Shown here: piece after piece, positions 1 to 10,745 of the stretch | Numbering within the stretch: the first letter of the stretch is position 1 | Layout: every line of letters starts with the position of its first letter | From: Prorocentrum cordatum | Taxonomy: Eukaryota; Sar; Dinophyceae; Prorocentrales; Prorocentraceae | Reading direction: 5' to 3' | NCBI GenBank assembly: GCA_963575745.1 | Contig: CAUYUJ010021062.1 | Location: 64,001-128,000 of the forward strand | Length of the DNA stretch: 64,000 nucleotides | The notes under the pieces: model-generated | What the model saw: only the letters and a program-made list of their open reading frames with translations | What the model was told of the DNA's origin: nothing | Database searches by the model: none | Program-made: the position numbers and the translations under genes

Positions 1-189
1 CCCCTGCGCAAACGCGGGGCGCAAATAGTTTAGGACACTTTATAAGGGGGGCGATGACGGAGCGAGGGTTACATATGTCTGCAGACGGAATTCGGGAGAC
101 TCGCAGGACACTGGCTTCAGGACAAGGACTAGATAAAGCTGATTAGTTGCAATCCCTGAGCAACCCTAGCCACTTCGAAAGCGGGGATC

Positions 190-1160
190 TCAGATCGCAG
201 CCCCCCAGGGATGGCGAGGTCTAATTTGGGTCCGCGCGTGGCGTCACTGTGCTGGGCCCCCCAGCAGGCCTCGAAAGTGGCGACAGTTTCACAGATCGCA
301 GCCCCCCAGGGATGGCGAGGTCTAATTTGGGTCCGCCCGTGGCGTCACTGTGCTGGGCCCCCCAGCAGGCCTCGAAAGTGGCGACAGTTTCGATCGCAGC
401 CCCCCAGGGATGGCGAGGTCAATTTGTTTCACTGTGCTGGGCCCCCCAGCAGGCCTCGAAAGTGGCGACAGTTTCACAGATCGCAGCCCCCCAGGGATGG
501 CGAGGTCTAATTTGGGTCCGCCGTGGCGTCACTGTGCTGGGCCCCCCAGCAGGCCTCGAAAGTGGCGACAGTTTCACAGATCGCAGCCCCCCAGGGATGG
601 CGAGGTCTAATTTGGGTCCGCCCGTGGCGTCACTGTGCTGGGCCCCCCAGCAGGCCTCGAAAGTGGCGACAGTTTCACAGATCGCAGCCCCCCAGGGATG
701 GCGAGGTCTAATTTGGGTCCGCCCGTGGCGTCACTGTGCTGGGCCCCCCAGCAGGCCTCGAAAGTGGCGACAGTTTCACAGATCGCAGCCCCCCAGGGAT
801 GGCGAGGTCTAATTTGGGTCCGCCCGTGGCGTCACTGTGCTGGGCCCCCCAGCAGGCCTCGAAAGTGGCGACAGTTTCACAGATCGCAGCCCCCCAGGGA
901 TGGCGAGGTCCGCAGCAGGCCTCGAAAGTGGCGACAGTTTCACAGATCGCAGCCCCCCAGGGATGGCGAGGTCAATTTGGGTCCGCCTGTGGCGTCACTG
1001 TGCTGGGCCCCCCAGCAGGCCTCGAAAGTGGCGACAGTTTCACAGATCGCAGCCCCCCAGGGATGGCGAGGTCTAATTTGGGTCCGCCCGTGGCGTCACT
1101 GTGCTGGGCCCCCCAGCAAGCCTCGAAAGTGGCGACAGTTTCACAGATCGCAGCCCCCCG
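190..1160. repeat. 101-bp tandem minisatellite array
   Basis: About ten head-to-tail copies of a unit of about 101 bp that contains the marks ATCGCAGCCCCCCAGGGATG, CTGGGCCCCCCAGCAGGCC and GTGGCGACAGTTTCACAG. Spacing of the first mark is close to 101 bp, with shortened units of about 98, 86 and 62 bp, so some copies carry internal deletions. Because 101 is not a multiple of three, every plus frame stays open for long stretches. The apparent proteins of up to 270 residues here are artefacts of the repeat, not genes. Confidence 0.95.
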
Positions 1161-1503
1161 CAGGCAAGACAGGAGGAGGCAAGAGGGAGACGGGACGGGA
1201 AGGAGGAAGTGGAGACCACACTGCTCTATTCAAAACGAATACCCAGCCAAGGAGGGTTGGGAAAAATACTATTCCCCCCCCGAAAGTTGCACGAAGTGTA
1301 ATTCGGAGAACGCCAGCCCGTCGGGTTTGGCAGTGTTCGTGTAAGACGGCGGCCAGCTGGGGGAGGAGGAGGCGGAGGATGGGGGAGGCGGAGGGGGAGG
1401 AGGAGGAGGAGGAGGAGGAGGAGGAGGAGGAGAAGGAGGCGGAATAATGAGGAGGGAGAGGGGGGGCCGGTGGTGGTGGGCGGCCATGAAGGCGGGTTCA
1501 ACG
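1161..1503. other. Intergenic, purine-rich, flank of the LINE 3' end
   Basis: No gene seen. A (GGA)n-type polypurine tract lies at about 1360-1440. The tract is just beyond the last stop codon of the minus-strand retrotransposon, so part of this stretch may be its 3' untranslated tail. Confidence 0.5.
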
Positions 1504-4500
1504 TTAGAAGAGCTCGCCGTCGGAGGCTTCAGAATCGTTGTCTGAACCGTCCACGGCCCGACGCTGCCCGAGTTCCTTCACCCTCGGCAGCTCAGACTCC
1601 AGAATCCCTAAGGCCGCAGGGACAGAAGCTTGCGAAGGCAGTCCTGGACAGAAACCTCCAGCCGCAGACGAGCCCGAGCTCGCCGCCGCTGCTTCACATG
1701 AATCCACTAATCCCTCGATCTCGACCTGTTCCTGGGAGCTCAACGGGCCAGAAGGACCGAGCACGAGGGATTTCGTGGTGGCACGGTAGTGTGGGTGCTT
1801 CCCCGATCGGAGGCGATTCAGCTGGGTCCTGATCCCTGGGCTAGCAGGCTTCCCGAGACAACGCTCCAGGAGGGTACGGCCCAGACGCCCCGAGGTGTAG
1901 CCCCCACACCGAAAACAGAAAACCATTTTATCGCCGACCTTAGAGGGCGTCTCAATCGAGCATCGGACTAGCGCGCGCCGTCTAAAGCAGAACGCATATC
2001 GGGCCTCGTCGGCCCAGCGCGGATCCACTCCTTCCTCCGCACCGACGACACTCGACGACACGACGACCTCCTCCTCCTCCTCAGCGGGGTCGGGCGGGGG
2101 CGGGGGCTCAGCAGGCAGCTCATGGTCGTGCATCTGCAACCCGGCCGTGTCCTGCCTGCTCTGGCCGCTGGTGGCCATCAAAACCTCCAGCCTACCCGCC
2201 CACCTCCCCTGCTCGGCCACAAGGGCCTTGAAACCACGAAAAAGTTCCGCATGGGAGTCCTCGACTCCATGCATTATTGCCCCTAGCTTGGCATACTGAT
2301 CAGCACTCGAATTGGCCTTTTTCTCCCAGACCGTCGCGCGACCAGCTTCGATGTCATTCCTGGAAGCGTGGGCCAGAGTCTTGTGGGCCTGAATGTCGCA
2401 CCCCTCGAAGGCGGCCCAGAACGGGCTCCACATGTGGCCCCTCGGGGACCTCGCTTCAGCCCCTGACCCTGGACCTCCGAGCAAGATATCTAGAGTGGCC
2501 TTGCAATCCAGATGCAGATCAAACGGAGCGATGCCAACTTGTGTGAGCATGTAAATCGCGAAATCCTCGCCATCTTTGGCCGTCTGGCGAGGGCCGAAGC
2601 TGAGCGGCACAGGACCGTAGGCAGCATGCAGCAAGTTTCCCAGAGGATCCACCTGCACGAGAGCCCAGCCTGCACTGCAGACTCCTGGAAGGGAGGGCCA
2701 CAAGGCCGAACCGTCACTAAAGATGCACCCCGTGAGGAAACCACTGGCAGGCTTATTCACCCACCTGATCGTGGTCTCAGGCTCTTCTCGAGGAATAAAA
2801 GCCAAGGGGCTGGGCATCACGCATTTCGCAAACCGCCCCCCGACGTCCTCCCCACAGTCCAAGACACGACGAGCGCGAGCAGCAAGCCAGGGGGAGACAG
2901 CGTCCCTTCTGACGCTGCTGTGTGCCACACATTCGCACTGCCTGTGCCACAGCGTCCCCCGAGCCTCCTTACAAAGTTGACAGACATCAGAACTGTGCAG
3001 CCCGTGACCACACACTCTGGCCTGCGGCCAATGCACATTGCACACAAGCGAGCGAAGCACACGCTGGTGATGGGCCGCCCAGTTTTTGGTTGTACTCCTG
3101 AGGAGTGTTCCAAGGCCGGCCCAACAAATAGGAAACGCACCGTCGAGCCTTCGAGGGCCCTCGGCCCCAAGGCGCCCCACGCTTTCCAACGCAAGCCTGT
3201 CGGAGGCTCTGGTAGCTCCTTCGTGCACTAGTTCCCTGATCTCACAGGGCGAGAGCTGGCTGAGGTCCCAGACCGAACCTAAATCATCGCGGAGCCTGGT
3301 GCTGGTTAAAAACCTCCAGCCGATCCTGTCCAGCGAAAAGCAAGCAACATCCGCAGGCGACGAGGCAACCCTCCATGGGTGGCGGTAGCGCGCCAGTTTT
3401 TCGATAGCCGCCTCCATCGCCGCCCCCGGGATCAGCCTCGAAAGAAAACTATCCCAAACAGCCGTGGCCCATTGAAACACCGCGTGCCCCGTGTAGGCCA
3501 CCAAGGGATCACACGGCAAACCCATCCTGAACGAATGGAGCCTGAGTCCTAAACTACAGCCCTTGGGGAGGCGACCGATACCCCGAGCAGCCGAAACTCG
3601 GAGACCGTGCATCGCAGACGGGGGGATACCCATCACACTGCTCCCCCACAGGGCCACGGCGGTGGCCCCGACTCTTTGGGCGAGGCCAACCTCAGCCCCT
3701 GCATCGCGTAAAATCTGAAGCCTACAAGCTCGAGGTCTAGCATTCGCAAACCTACTTCTGGCTATCCCAACTCTTCGACAGGAACCTGACGCAGCATCCG
3801 TTCCCAGATTTCGAGCCGTGCCCACACGCGACGAGGGCGGGATACGCCATTGCCCCTGGAGAAGCTTCTGCACATCGGCACTACAGATATACTTGGTCTG
3901 TTTCACCGCGACAGGAAGGTTATGACGATCGAAGTCCCTTAGCAGCGACTCGACCCCCGAGCTGAGAACCGACGCGACCTGAATAGTCCTTCCACACGCC
4001 TGCAGTGCTATGTCATCCACCACGCTGCTGGTGTATAGCTGCGGTCTCCCCTCTCTGGCCTTCAACAGGGGCCCTAGCAGGAGCAACTTAGCCAAGCCCG
4101 TCGCCCCACTGCAGCCTGCTATAACTGAGCCGTTCGCGCGCACGATGCTGGACACCGCGCCGCCGTAGAGCAGCGCGCGAGGGCATGTGTACACCGTGCA
4201 CAGGCAGCGTAGCAGCCGACTGGGAAACCCGAATCTGAGAGCAGCTCGGTACAGATCCTCGTGGCCAATGTGTTCGCAGAACTTTGACAGATCTAATAAA
4301 GCGGTTCCAGACTCGAACCCAACACTCTTACAGTCACAGCCCAGAAGGTTATGGATCCACCCCGCCCGTTCACATGTGGTGGTACTACTAACACCCCAGA
4401 ACACATCTTCCATATGCGCCTGCTCCCACTTTTTGAACAGCGGTTGACGGACCCTGGACCATATCTTCGCGAAGAACGCCAAAAGTCCAATGGGGCGAAC

Positions 4501-4591
4501 CCCCATCACTCTTATCGATGAACACTATATTCTTCATGAACAACAGGAGGTCTTGCGGGGCCCTCTCGAACTGATGCAGCACGTCGATCAA
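1504..4591 (-). pseudogene. LINE ORF2, reverse transcriptase and RNase H part
   Basis: Reverse transcriptase of a LINE. The fingers segment (FIDKSDGG, then VRPIGLLAFFAKIW) is split by a frameshift near 4505. Palm motif A is LLDLSKFCEHIGH, motif B is AGCSGATGLAKLLLL, and motif C reads VVDDIAL, keeping the two aspartates of the YxDD box. After a thumb region there is a Cys/His cluster (VCQLCKEARGTLWHRQCEC). An RNase H domain follows with FSDGSALW (first Asp), GEDFAIYML (Glu), LDCKATLDIL (second Asp) and SSADQYAKLGA (last Asp), so all four carboxylates are present. The long ORF of 1001 codons covers 1504-4509; the first about 25 residues of the domain lie in another frame up to 4591. The protein would act in target-primed reverse transcription in the nucleus. 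Confidence 0.85.
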
Positions 4592-6380
4592 ACGAGCAAC
4601 ATATTCACCGCTTTTAGATCAAGAACCCAACGCGGATGGAAACCATCCCACCCAAAACCACACCTTCTGGCATACCTCTTACATGCCCTTCGAAGCTGGT
4701 CTACCGAGATGGGCGGCAACTCGGGCTCCTCGGGCGGGATCGTCCAAGACAACGGGTGATGGGCCCCTCGGCCCGCTGCAATCCAGAGCGGCGCCCAGAC
4801 CTGCAGAAGAAAACTGAGAGCCTCTTGCCCACAAACAGGGTGCCCTGATTCATTCAGCAAGGACGTGGGGCTCGACAGAGTTCGCCTTGAAAACGCATGC
4901 GCTGCTTTGCCCCCTCCTTTGACAGACCCCACCGCCCACTCTGTCCACCCCTTCAGACTTTCCTTAGCGCCCTGCTTCCTCCTCCTGCAGACCTCCTTGT
5001 CGAACTCCCCCAGCACCTCCGAGTCCCCCTGGAGCTTTCCCTCTGAGGCGTCCCTAGCGAGCTCCGCGAGCATCGAGGGAGAGATAACGCCCTCGACGGG
5101 CTGCATGCTAGCTATCATGCGCTCCAGCTTGGCACGCCAGCTGGAAAGAAACTCACGGCCTCGACGGCCGACTGCACCTGCAGCAGATTGACGACAGCGC
5201 TGAAGCAGGGCCTGAAAAGCAACCCAAGACGCGGTGGAGCTGGAGAAACGTCGCCTCTGGTCCCTATCCCAAAGAGCCCCTAGAGGAACTGTCTGCATCC
5301 TGGGCCCTCGGGCCCTCCCCGTGTAGTACTTGATGTCCGACTCTTCTATCCCGCGGAGGTGGGCGAGCCTGGCTTCTGAAAATGTGAACCATATTTTGCA
5401 CATCTCCCCCAGGGGAAGCTCAATGCAGTCGGCGCACAGACTCCAACCCCAATCGAGATCTTCTGGAGGCTCCTGATGGGGCCCATAAAGGTCGTGCTCA
5501 AACGCCTTGAGTCTCACTTGCCTGTAAATCACCGCCGTGTGAGAGAGGCCCTCGAGCTCCATGTAGACGGGGCTGTGGGGGTACAGCGGGGCATCCACGA
5601 GGACCTGGGGGCTCTTGACCCTAGACATGAGGCACTCTGCCATCGCGAAGTAGTCCAAGACACGACCCCCACCACCTGCAATCTCCACATCATCATCGTA
5701 CAGGGCCATGCCCTCCTTCACGGCCTGGGAGATTTCGTCCGCGGTCCGATGTTTGCCCGAAGGGCCCAGAAAACGTCGGCGTCGTCGGCAAAGCAACTTC
5801 CCCCCGCACTGTCTGAATCCAACATGAGGCAATCAAATCCGACGGCAAAAAGTTGAAGCCCCCCTGTACAATCCAGGGCAGCGACTGACTTAGGATAAAC
5901 TCGCCTAGTGACTCAAGCAAGGTCAAGTTGGGCCCCGTCAACTGAAAACCCGTGATGAAGTAGGCTGAGATGAGCCACATGCCTTGCGGGAAGCCGACAC
6001 TCGCCTTCCGAATCACAAATCATCTCCTGCTACCACCCAGCTCGATTGAGGCAACGTGCTCAGAAGCGATCGACTGCCGCACCGCGACTGCAACTCCAGA
6101 CGAACTTGGAGTAGGGCCTGGGCCACTGCTGTGAGCCATCTCATGAGCAACGTGCCAACCTCGCCTCGTACACCAGCGAGTTGCTGAGATCACCTTGTCG
6201 GGGTTCTTCAGCCTAGTCTCCTGCACGCTGAGCACATCGGGGACCACATCCAGACCACCGTTCTGAGTGCCGCGGTCCATGAGCCACTCCACGACCGTCT
6301 CCGCGGTGCTCCACGCATTCGAGTTCATGCCGAGGATGGTGTGCGACTTGGCCTCACCCTTGGGCTCCTGCTTCGGCTCT
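4588..6380 (-). pseudogene. LINE ORF2, EEP endonuclease part, frameshifted
   Basis: The apurinic-endonuclease-like domain is readable in three successive frames. The N-terminal third (about 6380-6020) has MNSNAW and LSVQETRLKN, the metal-binding Asn and Glu region. The middle (6016-5693) has LISAYFITG and WIVQGGFNFLP, where families usually read GDFN, so the catalytic Asp is Gly here. The C-terminal third (within 5832-4588) has LDYFAMAE and PLYPHSPVYMEL with the expected His. About 300 residues follow before the RT fingers (ARRCGFGWDGFHPRWVL). The two frame breaks and the lost Asp indicate an inactive nuclease. Confidence 0.8.
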
Positions 6381-7374
6381 GGGGGCCCGTCAATTGAGAC
6401 TACTCCCTCGTAGCTGCCGTACGCAACCTGAAAACAATCAACATAAACTCCCTTGACAGTCACGTCCTGAAACTCGCAGCGGCGCTCCTGCAAATTCACA
6501 CCAGACACGTCGGCAGCCTCGATGTCCGATGCGAGACGGCTTTCTGTCGAACCCCGAGCCCCACCAGGAACTCGTTCGTCGACAAGAAGATTACGACCAG
6601 GAGGCTCGAACGTCCTCCTGTCGGGTCCTGACACTTGTTTTTCTGAAGCGAAATCGAGCTTAACTTGGGGGCGAGAGATCGCGGCTTCCGAACCGCAGCC
6701 GACCTCGCCAGCCACCCCCGAAGGTCGGCACCCTCTGGCTCCTTCGCAGACCTGGCCGAGGGGCGCTGCGCAGTGCGCGCCGACGGCCGAAGCCGAAGGT
6801 CGGTACCCGCTGGCGCCCCATTTGCCAGCTGACGGAGCTGAGCAGCGCGCACCTTCGGGGGCCAATGAACCCGATGGAGCCGCAGACGCCCTTCGCGATG
6901 CAGGGATGTCGTCTGTGTCGCCCCTGCCCCCAACCCCGAAGTGGGCCAGTTGGGGAATGCCTTCAGCTCCTTCACGCGGCGACCTCTGCGGCCCCCCTGG
7001 GGCCGCGAGTGCACCGCTCGACGCAGATAGTCCAGCACTCGTCAAGGAACTCGAAGCCGATGTGGGCCAAGGGGTGTGACGATGAGGGGCTGAATCCCTC
7101 TCCCCTTGGCCCGAAGGAGGCCTGCCGCCGCCTCTTCGCTCGGGGGCTGGCATGCCTCCGCTCAGTGACATCCGAGGCGGAGCCTGCACCGCGGGCACGG
7201 CGAAGGCACAGGACCACTCCACGTCGATCGCGTTGTAGTCCCAGAACGTCTGGAGGCCCGCTGGGGCAGCACCCGCCCCCCGCCGCACGGCAGGGTGCCG
7301 AGCAGGCCTCTCGGGCAGGGGCGCCGCCCCGAGCGGCGGCCAGTCCTCCAGCGATAACTCGTCACCTGCTGCAT
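6380..7374 (-). other. Linker region of the LINE, low-complexity
   Basis: GC-rich sequence between the ORF1-like part and the endonuclease on the minus strand. Both strands remain open for long stretches and the translations are rich in Ala, Gly, Pro and Arg with no recognisable domain. Short imperfect GCCGAAGGT-like repeats occur at 6720-6830. I infer it is the disordered linker or inter-ORF spacer of the element. Confidence 0.4.
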
Positions 7375-8510
7375 CAAAGCCGCCGCTGCTTCTTCGCCGA
7401 GTGCTCTGCAATGAACTTGGCGACGGCATCCTTCTCAGCTCCGCTGTCATATAGTCGCTTGAGGCCTGCATGGAACTCCGCGTCGTCGAAGTCGTCTTGT
7501 TCCATCTTGGAGAAGCCAGCTGCCCCAGCTGCCCCAGCTGCTGCCCCATTCTGAGCGCCCCCGCCTGCGGCACCTGCGCCAGGAGCGCCAGCACCAGCTG
7601 TAATAGCAGAAGCGGCGCCGGCTTGAGCAGCAGCCGCTGCCTCTTCGGCGGCTTGCTTGGCAGCCGATTCTTGAAGCCCGCGCAAAACTTCAAGAGCCCG
7701 GCGCCCATCTGCCGACTCCTTGACTGATGTCGCGAGGCCTGCGAAACCGAACTCGAACGGGTCGGCGGTCTGCTCAAAGTGCGCACGGTGCGATACCTTG
7801 ATGCTGCGCTCCAGTTCCGAGCGCGCCTCCGTGAGCTGGGTCTCGGCGTCGGTGATGGCCTTGTCCAGCTCGTCCCGCTGCTGCGTGAAGCTGAGCACCT
7901 TCTGCTCCAGGCGCTCCACCTTCTTCTTCGAGTTCTCCACCCTGTGTTGGGCAGCAACGGCAGATGTTGGCCGGGCTTCCTGCTCCGCGATCTGCTTCTG
8001 CTGCGCCGATGCGATGACAGCATCATCAACCTTGTAGGCCTTGAGGAACTGCACCACCTGTCCGACGGTGAGGTCAGACTGGGGCTGCTGCGGCTGCGTC
8101 GCTGGACGCTGGGCCGCCCCGCCTCCGCCCCCCCCGACTCGAGCGCGTAAGGCACTGAGCTCGGCCTTGAGCGCCTTGATGGATGCCGACTCGCCTGGCG
8201 GCCCACTGGCCCACGCGCCCTTGGGCCCACGCTGGGGGGGGCTGCGGAGCTGCTGCGCGGCTGCCCTGGCATCAGCTTGGATCCGCTGAGGGGCTGGCTG
8301 CTGACATCCTCTGCACTTGAGCCTGCTGGCCCAGTTCCCGTCAGCGCCGCATTTGCACCCCCGCGCGGGGTACTTCGGGCCTGGCAGCACATCGTTTGGA
8401 GAAGGGCCCATGTAAGATCCTGGGCCACAATCGCTGAAATGGCTCGCAGGCACGATGCCACTTCGAAGCACGCACCTGCAACACTGCTCGAGTGCGAAAT
8501 GGCTAGGGAG
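7374..8510 (-). CDS. LINE ORF1-like protein: RanBP2-like zinc finger and coiled coil
   Basis: Minus-strand frame that stays open to 7374. It starts with Cys-rich residues, then CKCGADGNWASRLKCRGC at about 8350-8300, a zinc finger of the RanBP2 kind (C-x-C, N-W-A, C-x2-C). A Gly-rich region, a predicted coiled coil (SKKKVERLEQKVLSFTQQ and following heptads, about 7950-7800) and an Ala/Gly-rich tail come next. A Met in MGPSPNDVLPG just before the finger is a possible start. The frame also reads on upstream into a polypurine repeat as poly-Ser and poly-Leu, which I exclude. Expected role: RNA-binding partner of the retrotransposon. No frame break is visible inside this part, unlike ORF2. Confidence 0.65.
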   Translation of the reverse strand, partial: LPSHFALEQCCRCVLRSGIVPASHFSDCGPGSYMGPSPNDVLPGPKYPARGCKCGADGNWASRLKCRGCQQPAPQRIQADARAAAQQLRSPPQRGPKGAWASGPPGESASIKALKAELSALRARVGGGGGGAAQRPATQPQQPQSDLTVGQVVQFLKAYKVDDAVIASAQQKQIAEQEARPTSAVAAQHRVENSKKKVERLEQKVLSFTQQRDELDKAITDAETQLTEARSELERSIKVSHRAHFEQTADPFEFGFAGLATSVKESADGRRALEVLRGLQESAAKQAAEEAAAAAQAGAASAITAGAGAPGAGAAGGGAQNGAAAGAAGAAGFSKMEQDDFDDAEFHAGLKRLYDSGAEKDAVAKFIAEHSAKKQRRL

Positions 8511-9340
8511 AGGGGGGGGGGGGAGGAGGAGGAAAAAGAGGAGGAGGAAGAGGACGAGGAGAAGGAGAAGGAGGAGGAGGGGGGGGAGGAGGAGGAGGAA
8601 GAGGAGGAGGAGGAGGAGGAGGGGAGGAGGGGAGGAGAGGAGGAGGAGGAGGAGGAGGAGAGGGAGGAGGAGGAGAGAGGAGGAGGAGGAGGACGGGAGG
8701 GAAACGGAGGGGGATAACGAGGAGGCGGACGAGGAGGAGGAGGAGGAGGACGAGGAAGAGGATGATGATGATGATGATGGCGACGAGGAGGAGGAGGAGG
8801 GAAAAATGGATGAGGAGAAGAAAACCGAGGATGAGGAGGAGGAGGAACGGAACGGAAGGACCCGCGGGGGAGTACGATGATGATGATGATGATGATGGTG
8901 ACGATGCTGATGCTGATGATGTTTATGAGGAGGATGAGGAGGACGAGGAAGAGGGGGAGGCAAAAGGAAGAAGAGGAGGAGGGAGAGGGGCGGGAATAAA
9001 TGGAGGCGAAAGGGAGAGCGATGGCTCCGGGAGCTGGGCGGCCAAAGGGAGGAAGGGGGGGGGCTTCAAGCCCCCTCCCCTTTTGCGCCAAGGGAAGGGG
9101 AGGGGGGGGGGGCTTCCAAAGCACCCACCCACCCCTCCCCCTTTTCAAAAGGAGGGGGGGGGGGGGGGGGGGGGGGGCACCCCCAGCTCCATTAAAAGTA
9201 TGGAGGAGGAGGGGGGGGTAGCTTGGAAGCCCCCCCCCCTTTCCGGCCACGAAAAAGAGGGAGGGGGGGGGGGCTTCCGAAGCCCCCCCCCCCCCCTATT
9301 TAGCAAGGAAAGGGGGGTGGGGTAGCTTCAAGCCGGGCCC
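8510..9340. repeat. Purine-rich (GGA/GAT)n tract and homopolymer G/C runs
   Basis: No gene. Almost uninterrupted GGA, GAG and GAT repeats from 8510 to about 8970, then alternating runs of G and C, including a 24-base G run at about 9154-9177. Short inverted matches such as AAGCCCCC against GGGGGCTT recur at 9060-9330, so the segment could fold into hairpins or G-quadruplexes. Confidence 0.85.
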
Positions 9341-9369
9341 CCCTTATTCTATCGGGCCCCACGAGCGCG

Positions 9370-10130
9370 CGCTATCAAACATGGGGGAACGACGGTTCCT
9401 CCTAGACACAAGCCAGCCCTGTGCGAAAGAGCACGCAGAAACGCAAACCAAAAACGGACAGGGCAAAAGGCTGGGTAGCTGGGATGGGCGAACATGGAAG
9501 GAGGAGGAGAGGGGAAGGGGGAGGGGAAGCCCAGGTTGTGCCTAGAATCGAGCCAACTCTTGGCGAATCGTGAATGCATGGGGGCAAGCATACCAGGGTT
9601 CCTCTTAGAAACACGCCAGCCATTCGCCATGCTCCACGCAGGGGCCGAGCATGGACAGGGCCAGCCCCATGTCGCAGAAAGCGCAAGCCTCTGGGAGAAG
9701 CCGCACTGTCACGAACCAAGGTGCATCCAGCAAAACATGAGGGAACGACGGCTCCTCCTAGAAACAAGCCAGCCCTGTAAACGAAAGACCGTGAAGAAAC
9801 GTAAACAAAAACGGACAGGGCAAAAGGCTGGTAGCCGGGATGGGCGAACATGGAAGGAGGAGGATGAGGAGGAGGATGGGGGGGGGGGAGGAAGAGGAGG
9901 AGTGGGGTTGGGAAGCCGAGGTTGCGCATAGAAACGAGGCAGCCTCGGCAAATTGTGTATGCAGGGGGCGAGCATACCAGGGCTCCTCATAGAAACACGC
10001 CAGCCCTTCACAAACATCCTTGCAGGGAGCGAGCATGGCCAGGGCCAGCCCCATGCGGGAGCAACGTGAACCCAAAGTTCCTCCTATAGAAACCAGCCAG
10101 CCCTCCGCAAAGCCGCACGGACTACGAGGA
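9370..10130. repeat. Complex direct repeat of about 358 bp with about 100-bp subrepeats
   Basis: A block starting AACATGGGGGAACGACGG at about 9379 recurs at about 9736 with the same run of words (CCTCCTAGAAACAAGCCAGC, AAAAACGGACAGGGCAAAAG, GATGGGCGAACATGGAAGG). Related shorter pieces with GAAACACGCCAGCC and GCATACCAGGG appear at 9590, 9980 and 10080. The minus frames are long and open, but the shared words explain this. No gene supported. Confidence 0.8.
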
Positions 10131-10249
10131 AGCAGTGTGCGCGAAACCACCGTCCCAGAGGGAACAACATCGGGGGGGCCGCATGCGTCCTCCCTGGCCG
10201 AAGCTTAACAGGGGGTCATGGCTACACGTTGAGGCAAGAGTGATTATCG

Positions 10250-10302
10250 AGCCACTTTCCCGCCCGCGCATCATCACCATCACCGCCACCATCGCCACCA
10301 CC

Positions 10303-10334
<32 letters not shown>

Positions 10335-10345
10335 CCTATGTTCGG
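10250..10345. repeat. (ATC)n microsatellite
   Basis: Imperfect ATC/ACC triplet run, with similar short runs near 10960-10990 and 11300-11390. No gene in this stretch. Confidence 0.8.
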
Positions 10346-10584
10346 CCCCGATGAAAGATGCATGTTTTTGCCGGAGAGACAGGAAGAACCTGCGGTCCCA
10401 GAGCCCTCTCCAGGAGGCCTAAAGCAGCCGCACGGTCGCAGAGCCACTTGTCAAATGGGTCGTTATCAATATTGCCGAATGGCCGTATAAACGATCCTGT
10501 TCGAAGAGGAGGGCGTTTGCGATGAAGACAGAGGGGAATACCAAATAAAGTGCGATTGGGGAAAAAGATAAGCGTGGACACTTA

Positions 10585-10745
10585 ATATACTTATGTTGTG
10601 TTATGATATGCAGCTATGTGATGTTATGAGATGCTATGCAAATGCGAGTGATGCTGCTATGTTACAAGTGATATTGCGAATGATGCTTTGCCAGGCTCGG
10701 CTATATGATGTTGCGCTATGCTATCCGATGCTATGCCTATGCGCA
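10585..10745. repeat. Degenerate TATG/GATGC microsatellite
   Basis: Short words of the type GATGTTATG and GATGCTATG are repeated with variation. A related ATAGC-rich run is at 57540-57720. Confidence 0.7.

Larger units (their letters stand above)
1504..8510 (-). mobile_element. Degenerate non-LTR retrotransposon (EEP endonuclease + RT + RNase H type)
   Basis: Reading on the minus strand from about 8.5 kb down to 1.5 kb, the order is zinc finger and coiled coil (ORF1-like), EEP endonuclease, reverse transcriptase, zinc-ribbon-like Cys/His segment, RNase H, then a short acidic C-terminus ending at 1504. This is the architecture of LINEs of the L1/I/Jockey type that carry an RNase H. The coding sequence switches frame near 6020, 5830-5690, 4590 and 4510, so the copy cannot make one ORF2 protein and is a dead or badly assembled copy. 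Target-site duplications were not identified because both flanks are repeats. Confidence 0.85.

Noticed and set aside
211-1447. Several long overlapping plus-strand ORFs of 60-270 codons
   Set aside because: They are the 101-bp repeat read in three rotating frames; their peptides repeat the same words and have no other support.
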